From Podospora pseudocomata (taxonomy: Eukaryota > Ascomycota > Sordariomycetes > Sordariales > Podosporaceae): 64,000 nucleotides of DNA. The notes under the pieces are model-generated. The model did not search any database. It was not told the DNA's origin and worked only from the letters and a program-made list of their open reading frames with translations. Positions 56,249 to 64,000 of this stretch are shown one piece after another (position 1 is the first letter of the stretch; each line of letters begins with the position of its first letter). The DNA lies in NCBI RefSeq assembly GCF_035222375.1, contig NW_026946363.1, forward strand, positions 6,882,001-6,946,000. The letters are read 5' to 3'. The translations under genes were made by a program, and so were the position numbers.

Positions 56249-57777
56249 TCAAACAATAACCCCAGTCGGAAACGCCGCTGCATGCACATTTTCCCCAGCA
56301 TGGCAGAGTTGCGGAAACCCAACAGACGTATACGCCACCCCCGCAAGTTGTTCCTCTCCTCCAACAGCATACCCATACTGCATCAGCTTGGTTTGATCAG
56401 CATACGTCTCCGTCTGCACATCCTGCCCATTGTCGACCACATACTCTCCCGCCATAGCAGGAAGCCGAATCATATCCATCGGCAGCGGAAGGGAAGGCAA
56501 TGACACCGCACTGCCAACAGGTGCAGGGATCCCTTGCCCGGACCCCGTCGGACCAGGTGGAACCTCGAGACAGATCTCGGGTACCGAACCCGGCGCCAGC
56601 ACTGACCCGGCAAACTGCGGATCGGGGGCGAGGTCACTCATGTCGGGTGGGAGTTCGAGGTCAAAGTCGTTGGCGGTGGGGTTGTAAGCGGCGCTTCGTT
56701 TGCGGTATTTGGGTCGAAGGGTTTTGGCCGGCCAGACGTGGATGGTGGATTGGTCGTCTGTTTACGGTGGCCACTGGTCAGCAGTTGGATGAATCGTGGG
56801 AATAGAGGTGCTCCATACCAATCTGGCCAGCCTTGAACGATGCCTCTGCTTTGGCAACATGGAATATTTCCTCCAGGATTGGCCTCTTTGCCCCATTTCG
56901 GGGCTCTTCTTGGAACCAGGTTGAGATGGTCTCCATGACTACCGATTCCAAGCGTCCAATGTCAAAGTTAGCCTCTTGGATCTCGGGATGCTGTCGGTGA
57001 TGAGGCTCCGTGATGAGTCTGATGAGGTGAACAAGGAGACGAATTCGCGCTGCAGTTTAAAGCGTTAACACCGGACACATTTGTGAGGAAAGGCGGGAAG
57101 CTAACGTGTCTTGGGAATGTAGGAAGGGTCAACATGTCGAATTCTGTCATTCTCGTCCACCCCACCATCTTGTGGCCACCAAGGCGGCGCGGCGCTGTCG
57201 CCTTTGGTATAAGGGTAGTGATGCTTCTTCTTTGGGGCGATGATCTTGATCAGGATCCTGGCCAGGATGATGCATCCTCGCTGTTCAAAGAGTTGGAAAC
57301 GTCCATCATAAAACTGCCACACAGCTTCTGCGTCCCCGATTCTGAGCGTGTCCGTCTTGATACTCTGCTGGGTTTGGGTCTGGGTTGAGGGCTGGACCGG
57401 TAGCTGTAGGGGCGTCGACACCGGCATCAAAGAGTGGCAATTCGGCACATAGGCATATCCGATCGACTGCGGATCTACGGCAAGCATCATACCGGCACTG
57501 TGGTATAAGCCGATCGGTTCTGCAAAGCTTGGGTTAGTGCTGGCAAGGAAAAATTGGGACCCGGGCTGCCAATGTTCAAACCCTGATGGTGATCGCCACC
57601 TCCATATGTGGGATCTGGCGGTTGATGATGCGGGAAACTGGCCTGATGGGAATAGGGGTCGAATGAAGTGTATGCCAGGTCCAAGAATGCAGGGGCCAGA
57701 GGCAGTAACTCGTCATCAACAGCCATGGTGTTCGAGCTGATGATGACCGCTGGGGGAATTATCCCTTCAAACTCCAT
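56249..57777 (-). CDS. DUF2841-domain protein
   Basis: Exons 57777-57582, 57519-57106, 57049-56819 and 56757-56249 give 449 residues. The N-terminus is disordered (EFEGIIPPAV, a His/Gln/Pro segment, then a Gln/Thr run at about 108-120). From about residue 126 (RIGDAEAVWQFYDGRF..FEQ) through KKKHHYPYTKGDSAAPPWWP, ENDRIRHVDPSYIPKT and IRLLVHLIRLITEPH it matches the fungal DUF2841 domain, known from conserved but uncharacterised, probably nuclear, ascomycete proteins. After the domain comes GRLESVVMETISTWF, a basic patch (TLRPKYRKR) and a Pro/Gly-rich C-terminus. Exon 1 joins by a 62-nt intron with CACTAAC branch point; without it the frame stops soon after. Confidence 0.82.
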
Positions 57778-59247
57778 TGTGCTTCTGTTTGCTGAATCTT
57801 TGGTATCCTGTTGGGTAGCAGAGATTGCTTGGAAAACGGAAATCGACAAGGACAGGAAAACGATGTTGCCCTGGAAAGCTCCAGAGCATTGGCACGGCCT
57901 TGTAATCGAACTCCACATCCACAAGACGGTTTGCAACACGGCAGAAGCTGCACATCACGCTGCATGGCGTGCACCTTTCACGATGCAGCGCCATTGGACA
58001 TGCCATATCACCCAACATCAGAGACAGGGCGGCTGCAAACACTGCAGATCAGCATTAGTTGTTGTGCTGCGGGTTTCAACGTTTACGGAACGGAATTTGG
58101 GGGGAGGGGGGGGGGATCCTTTGGGAACTTCAGATCCCCGCTCCCGTCTCTAAGAGTATTTTGCTTGAAATCCCATCCACAATATGCCCTTGGAACACCT
58201 TCCTTAGTTATAACGACGTCGAGTCTCCAAGCAAGCGTTCTACACATCAAGGCCTGGGCAAAGAGCAGGCAGCCGAAAACTGCTGTTGTCCAGTTGGGCA
58301 AACGACGAGCGACTTATGCAGGGCATTTTTGCACCAAGCCGGAGTTGGACTGGTTGCAAACCTCAGCCCAGTGTTCTGCTCCGGATACCTCCCGATGGGA
58401 TCATAGGCTCTCTGACACTTGAGAGTCCCTTTTGGGCCCTGGTTGTCTTGAAAAGTGTCTTAATACAGTACCTGTTGGTCATTCGTACACGTCACGCCGA
58501 TCCGTTCTTGGAGCGTCGCCTGCTTTACCCAAACTGCCACTGACAACGCAAGAGGCCAATGGGACAAACAACCCCGTGGAGGAGCGGGGCCTTGAACAGT
58601 GCGAGCTGGAGGCTGAAGCGGGAGGCCAGTAATTGGTTTAGCGTGAGTGAGTAACAAGAGCTGAGGATGTAGCATATCGGTATAAGCCATACAGAAGAAA
58701 AACACGAACCACATCACCTCCATCCACTGTTCTCAAGGGACTGAGCATCGATTCCCGTATTTACACGCAGCAGAATGAGCGGTTCTGTAGGTGTAAGGTA
58801 TCAAAATACCTAATGATCTCATCACCACCTGAAGGATACACATTGAAATGCCCCTCGTCTTAGAGTTTGTTGTTTTATAGATGTTTATCGGCAGCGACCT
58901 TGTCCTCGGACAAGCCCGGCAGTATGATCCCGCCCAACAAAACAAGAGAACAATACTTGCTGGCATTCATCCGACAGGGCCGTAACAGATTCCTAAAACG
59001 TGAGTGTTGAGTCTCGAAACAGAAAATTGATCAAGTTGTCATGGGCTCCTCCAGCTGTCACCGTCTGTCCGCCACCTGGTGTTGTGCTCAGGGGCTATCA
59101 GAGGTGCGGCTGAGATGGGTGTAACCAGCCTCCTCGTTGCTCAAAAACAAAGGAATATGCCCTACCAGGGTTGCGCTTCGCAATCTTTTCCGGTCAGACT
59201 CGACAGTTTCCAAATGCCTGTCTGAATATGACAAGTCGGACGAGATC
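57778..59247. other. Divergent intergenic region
   Basis: 1.5 kb between the DUF2841 and HET-domain starts. A G-rich stretch (GGGGGGAGGGGGGGGGG) lies near 58100-58116. No gene supported. Confidence 0.5.
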
Positions 59248-61209
59248 ATGTCTACCAAAGAGATTTTCAAGCACTCCTCGTCGCTCCCTCCCGGCGAGAT
59301 CCGGCTGCTGTCACTGGTTCCTTCTTCGTCAACGCTCAACTTCCGCCTCATCACAACCCCACTTTCCTCTCCGGTTCCGTACCTCGCTCTCTCTTACGTC
59401 TGGGGAACACCCAAAACAGCGTCCGACTCATCTGCGCCATCAATCTCGGTAGACAACCAACCCTTCATTGTCACCCCAAATCTGCACTCGGCGCTCACCT
59501 CGCTTTTGACTCCTGAGCTCCAGTCCGGTTTGCCAATATGGGTAGATGCGGTCTGCATCAACCAAGTGGACAACGTCGAGAAAGAAGGCCAGATTAAACA
59601 AATGGGTCAGGTCTACCGCAACTCTGAAAGGGTTATTGTCCACCTTGGCGACAGTCCCAATCCCGACACGGCAAGAGCGGTGCAGCAGCTGAGAAGACTG
59701 GGAAAGAAGGTGTGGGATGCTGACGCGGTCATCCTGCGGGAGCAGGATATGCAGCATTGGCCCAATTTCGACCACCTCGATGATGAACCTGAGGAAAAAA
59801 GGAGGCGAACTGCGGTTAGAGACAAGATCTTCAAAATGATCAAGCAAGAGAGGGGTGGAATAACCTGGCCGCGCCCCAAGATTCCTGTTTCGGCAGCGTT
59901 GGATCTGTTCCATCGGCCTTGGTTCGGCCGGGCTTGGGTTATTCAGGAGCTTGTCATGGCACCTGACCATGAGCGAGGTGATGGCGGCTGCGTGTTTGCT
60001 GTTGGGGCGGAGAGGATCAGATGGGAGCATCTCTGGGCTGCGCATCTCTTCTTGGTCTTGTGGTTCATCTTGGAAGCAAGGTCGATCGGAAACGCAAAGA
60101 CTTATCTCGGGAAACTGATTGCTTTTGGCGTCTATGTCAGAAGAATTGGCATGATCCCGAGAGCCTTCAGCGCCAGGGCGGCGCAAACACTGGGTCTGAG
60201 GAAGAAGTACTTGCAAGGAGAGCTTGGCCTTCGCTTGAAGGACTTGCTTCTGCAGCTCTATATTGGAGATTCCGGAGGCTTGTTAGGGTGTAGATATCCC
60301 CAGGACAAGGTCAATGCATTGAGAGGGATGTCCAGTGATGGAGAAATGCTTGACAGGTTTATGACACCAGGGGCGGATTGGGTAGACGTCTACACTTCAT
60401 TAGCCAGGTATTTGTACGAAGATGGGGATCTAGGCTTTCTTGGTCTGTGTCGGCAGCGAAATCCCAGACTGCCTTCTTGGGTCCCGGACTGGTCGCAACA
60501 ACAACGTCCCCCGTGGCTGGGCTACAGCGGCGACAAGGGAATACCGCTCTACAATGCCGGGGGTGACACCAGAGCTGAGGTGCTTGCTAGGGGTGAGGAT
60601 GGCCGCGTACTCGTACTCAAAGGCTACATCGTGGACACAATCCAAGATGTTGGATCTTTGTGGGTTGCTGACCTCGCCGACGATTTCAACTGGGAGTCGG
60701 CCAAGTTGCGTATCGATGATATTGACCGGTTCCTCTCTCTCAGCGAGAAGTACACACCCCAGACGGCCAGGTGGCGTATAATGTCGGCCGACAAGGAACT
60801 GAACGATGTGATGCATCAACGGCGAGCCACCCAGGTGTCCCAAGAATCATTCGCGCTGTTGGAAAGCGCAACAAAACTATACGACCCCGGAGCTGGTTCA
60901 CTTGGGGCTTGGTACCTTACATACCGCAATGTTCTGATGTCACTTTATGGAAGCCGAGCTTTTATTTCGAATAAAGGGTATATCGGGCTGTGCCCGGGCA
61001 CAGCGGATCTGGAAGACACGATTTTCATTCCTAGCGGGAGTCATTGCCCTTACGCCATCCGAAAGCAACCCGTCCCAGCCTCCGTCTCCAACGCGGAAGA
61101 AAGATGGATATTGCTGGGTGAGGCATACGTCCATGGCATCATGGATGGGGAACTTGAACTGGGAAAGCCTACATCAGGCATCACCGCAAGCATGTTCTCA
61201 CTGGCGTGA
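59248..61209 (+). CDS. HET-domain protein
   Basis: Single exon, 653 residues, from the ATG of MSTKEIFKHSS; the frame is open upstream but has no ATG. The HET domain, which triggers vegetative-incompatibility cell death in filamentous fungi, is at about residues 44-228: YLALSYVWG (45-53), LPIWVDAVCINQ (95-106), VYRNSERVIVHLGD, and RPWFGRAWVIQEL (223-235). The rest (about 240-653) contains DSGGLLGCRYPQDKVNALRGM, a region commonly following HET (DPRDKVYALLGL-like), and WVPDWS. No STAND NTPase or repeat domain follows, so it belongs to the stand-alone HET class. Which non-self partner it senses cannot be told. Apparently intact. Confidence 0.93.
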   Translation: MSTKEIFKHSSSLPPGEIRLLSLVPSSSTLNFRLITTPLSSPVPYLALSYVWGTPKTASDSSAPSISVDNQPFIVTPNLHSALTSLLTPELQSGLPIWVDAVCINQVDNVEKEGQIKQMGQVYRNSERVIVHLGDSPNPDTARAVQQLRRLGKKVWDADAVILREQDMQHWPNFDHLDDEPEEKRRRTAVRDKIFKMIKQERGGITWPRPKIPVSAALDLFHRPWFGRAWVIQELVMAPDHERGDGGCVFAVGAERIRWEHLWAAHLFLVLWFILEARSIGNAKTYLGKLIAFGVYVRRIGMIPRAFSARAAQTLGLRKKYLQGELGLRLKDLLLQLYIGDSGGLLGCRYPQDKVNALRGMSSDGEMLDRFMTPGADWVDVYTSLARYLYEDGDLGFLGLCRQRNPRLPSWVPDWSQQQRPPWLGYSGDKGIPLYNAGGDTRAEVLARGEDGRVLVLKGYIVDTIQDVGSLWVADLADDFNWESAKLRIDDIDRFLSLSEKYTPQTARWRIMSADKELNDVMHQRRATQVSQESFALLESATKLYDPGAGSLGAWYLTYRNVLMSLYGSRAFISNKGYIGLCPGTADLEDTIFIPSGSHCPYAIRKQPVPASVSNAEERWILLGEAYVHGIMDGELELGKPTSGITASMFSLA

Positions 61210-61356
61210 TTGGATTTGGTCTTCATTGCCATCATCATGGTAGTGCCCGAACGCCGTTAAATCAAAAGCCAGCCCATCCTAGTAGCCCAAACGCCTCCAA
61301 TTAATGCATCTCACCCTCGAGTTCTCCCCCAACGTGCAGCCCTAGTCTCTGATCGT

Positions 61357-62411
61357 TCATATCCAAACCTGGTCATCGGCCCTGTTTGCCTCCAAGTACT
61401 CCAAAACTTCCCCATAATCCCGACAAACATGCTTCGCATCCCACCCATCGCTCCCTGTAAAGTCCTCTGGAAACGTTGTGTGCTGCCCCTCTAGTGCAAC
61501 ATCACCGCAGCACATTATGCTCTGTCTCAGGTAATCAAAACAATGATTCAAATGCCACGCTCCCTCCTCTGGAAGCATGTCCAATCTGTTGGACTCGTAG
61601 GCTGCTACCACCCCGGCAATGGTGTGGAGGCAGTGGATCTGATGGGTTACCGAGGTGGTGAAGGTTGACGATGGATACTCTTTCAGGGGGTGCGGGAGAT
61701 TGTCAAATGAATCTTGGCCGCGGGAGGAGGTTTTGTTGACGGTCACGTAGCCGAGTCCGCCTGAGACTGACTGTCAGTATGGAAACAAAGAGAGCAACAG
61801 GTTGAGTACGCATACGAGGAACGATTCCCAGCCACTTCTTCCTGACGGCCTCGGTGAAAAAATCAGAGCTGTTGTCTGGGACGAAAAGAGGGTCGGGTTG
61901 GAAGGTTGTTATTTGTTGAGAGACTGTGCACAATCGAAACTTAGCACGCAACGGCCCGGGTGTCTTGTCTTGTCAGAATCAGGGGAGGCATACAATATGG
62001 CGCAAACCCGGTGATATCACCCCCTATTTCACCCTTTGCCCCTTCATTGTTTTGTTTCCCTGGCAGGATGGAATATTCCGGCCACCGCCTCTCAGCAACC
62101 AACACCAGAATCACCACCAGCATGACTGTGTCGAGAAGTGATCTGATGGACATGATAGTCTTGCACATCCATCTCCTCTTCTTTCTCGGTTGATTTGACC
62201 GGCATTGACATGATGTGCCAACATGTGCATGTTGTCGCCCCTCTGTATCAATAGCCCAAGACTTTTCCTCATGATCGTCGTTCATGAGCGCGGCTCTGGA
62301 GTTGTCGCTGCGCGCATTTTGGGATGAAACGTCGAATTCGTCATCGTGGTGGTGGTCGTCGTTGTTGGGGAGATCGGTATAATACCGCGGTGAGGGTAGT
62401 GGCTGCATCAT
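61357..62411 (-). CDS. UstYa-like DUF3328 protein (membrane-anchored oxidative tailoring enzyme)
   Basis: Exons 62411-61994, 61923-61816 and 61760-61357 give 309 residues. Architecture: a polar N-terminus rich in His/Asp (HHHDDEFD), a basic stretch (RKKRRW), one membrane helix at about 85-106, then a lumenal domain with the two signature motifs HQIHC (215-219) and HLNHC (245-249), followed by DYLRQSIMCCGDVALEG. DUF3328 proteins such as UstYa and cyclochlorotine-cluster enzymes carry out oxidative cyclisation of peptides or other tailoring steps of secondary metabolism. Both HxxHC motifs are kept, so activity is expected. No RiPP precursor with Kex2-cut repeats, UstYb partner or other cluster genes are visible. 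Confidence 0.9.
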
Positions 62412-63212
62412 GGTTCGTTTTGATGCTGGCAGAAAAGGGGGAGTAGCAGGTGTGGTATCGTCAAAAAGTTCAAGAAATAAGAATTGAGAAAGAATAAAAG
62501 AAGCATTCTGCCTTTTGAGGATCTTTCAATCGAGTTGTCGATCAGGGGACCTGTCTCGGTCTGAGAGAGGGGTGGGCCAGCTCGGATGGTTCGTGTGATC
62601 TTCCAAACGTGCAGCGTTTCAAAGACCGCCACCTCTAGCCAGACCTTGCCTGCGAGGTCGATTTCATGGTGCACATTTACGCAAAAAGATTCCGTTACCG
62701 ATGTGCAGGGACTTGTCGTGATCTTCAAGCTATCCAACCAAATGGGATCGAGAAAGGCGAACGGATGGTGAGGCTTGCGTTTCTCACAGTTGCTTGCGAG
62801 GGTTTCTTCGGTAGGGTCGCAATGTTGAGTCAAAAGAGGTTCTGCATCACCGGCTCACCGGTCTACGCAGACTTGTAAGATGTCATTTTATTGTAGTGGT
62901 TGAACAAATTGGGAGAGGTCGTCTGTCAGACCTCCCGGTGAAACCGACCGGAGCCGACCGGAGCCCTTGAAGGTCGGCCCTGGGTCGGCCCTAGGCCGGT
63001 CCCTCGGAACAAACCCGGTGGGTAGGTACCACAACGTCGTCGGACCATGAGCCCATGGGGTTCGAAACGAAAATATATCCACTCATTTCTCTTTTACTTA
63101 TCCCAAGTATAATATACTGCAACAATCTTCATCTCATCGGATCCAACAGCTACCAAAACCAAAGCTGCGCTTGTGCGCGGTTACGCGTAGAGGGCCTTCA
63201 GGTAATGCCACC
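62412..63212. other. Upstream region of the UstYa-like gene, with a small GC-rich repeat
   Basis: Holds the promoter of the UstYa-like gene. At about 62945-63005, CCGACCGGAG and GGTCGGCCCT each occur twice in tandem. No gene supported. Confidence 0.45.
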
Positions 63213-64000
63213 TCAGATCATCCCCCTCAAAGAGTTGAAGATAAGACCGACTTCATCAAGAAGCGTGTCCTGCTTCTCTACAACTTCAATCATCCCCAGA
63301 TCGGCGTCAACGGTGATCGTGAAACAGGACTCCTCATCGTCTTCAGAGATCTCTTCCCGCGCAGCAAGGTACTGTGTAACCAATGGCAGCGCCACCTCGC
63401 TGTCAACGGTGTTGATGATGCTGGGTGCGCCCAGTTGCTCATCATAGCCTTGCGATGCCAGCGCCTTGCAAACAGAGTAGCTGAAGGGAATATGCAGCTT
63501 GATGTTTCCGACAGGGCGGTAGAGCTTCAGGTCGTCGCACAGCTTGACTGGGCGGGCCAGCTTCCGTCCCAAACATTCCATTTCCTTTCATGCCACGGCT
63601 GCTTGCTCGGTAGGTGAAAAGGTGAGGAAGGGTATCACCGATGTGATGCGGCCAGTCAAGGGTGCCTGCGTGATGCTGTTAAACTACATGAGCTTCAAAC
63701 CTGACGAGGGAGCAACCCACACCAAACTTCCCGATAGCTTCTTTCTTGATCATGGCCGACAGCTCCTTCCCGATCGCTCTCGCCTGATGTGATGCCCTCT
63801 TGTCAAGGCCATGAAGATCTCCACCAGCGACTGGCACGCCTGGGTTTGGCCCACAAGGAAGTAATGGACCCCCAACAGCCCGGTGGCCGAATGCTTCTTT
63901 GCGATAGCTTGATTGGCGCCAGAGAGCGGCTCGGTTATTGAGGCCCGGTGCAGAGCGTATCGCAGAGTGAAGCAAGAGTTCAACGCGTCCGTGAGCAATC
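63213..64000 (-). pseudogene. Unrecognised coding remnant at the window edge
   Basis: Minus-strand open stretches lie in more than one frame: one from the right edge reads YALHRASITEPLSG and VHYFLVGQTQACQSLVEI, another reads QARAIGKELSAMIKKEAIGKFGVG up to a stop near 63679, and a third, 63581-63213, reads LYRPVGNIKLHIPFSYSVCKAL then TVDSEVALPLVTQYLAAREE and ends in LIFNSLRGMI. Their non-random composition suggests one gene interrupted by frameshifts or introns, with its 5' end beyond the window. I recognise no family. Confidence 0.3.

Noticed and set aside
1-64000. CRISPR arrays, rRNA or bacterial operons
   Set aside because: None present; gene structure is eukaryotic throughout.

Overview
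This window is nuclear DNA of a filamentous ascomycete. It has split genes with short introns (about 45-95 nt) showing GT..AG borders and CTAAC-like branch points, an intron-bearing tRNA-Ala, and fungus-specific families (Con-10, HET, UstYa/DUF3328, DUF2841, a Zn-ribbon AlkB-like family). The septin, complex I and Con-10 sequences point to Sordariomycetes, probably Sordariales; that placement is inference from remembered sequences, not from a search.

Layout. From 0 to 31 kb is a conserved housekeeping stretch: septin Cdc11/AspA (5' end outside the window), RNase H1, a Bax-inhibitor/TMBIM membrane protein, dynein light intermediate chain, an SSP411/SPATA20-like protein, a secreted CAP (PRY-like) protein, a 4.9-kb gene-poor stretch, complex I NDUFA8/20.8-kDa subunit facing Nup57, a 48-residue Tom5-like protein facing mitochondrial glycine decarboxylase, Sqt1/AAMP, a LINE RNase H relic, and a secreted Cys-rich repeat protein. 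From 33 to 46 kb lie tRNA-Ala(AGC), a histidine phosphatase, a large Zn-ribbon AlkB-family protein that seems to have lost its iron ligands, a zinc alcohol dehydrogenase, an RRM protein and Con-10. From 46 to 64 kb the window becomes accessory: minisatellites, a TA-rich island, a frameshifted esterase beside a broken DHA2-type transporter, a degenerate kinase-like protein, a DUF2841 protein, a HET-domain protein, a UstYa-like protein and an unrecognised, apparently broken coding remnant at the right edge.

How genes relate. Three genes serve mitochondria (complex I subunit, Tom5, glycine decarboxylase) and lie within 8 kb, two of them on divergent promoters, but no operon-like logic is expected in a fungus. 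The esterase/transporter pair plus the later UstYa-like gene could be remains of a secondary-metabolite locus, but no backbone enzyme or RiPP precursor is visible. The best candidate for unusual biology is the 36.5-40.1 kb gene: a predicted nuclear, DNA-repair-like fold with key catalytic positions replaced and a very long disordered tail. I did not find a clear new multi-gene system.

Gene models were spliced by hand: every junction given keeps the reading frame, but none is backed by transcript data.
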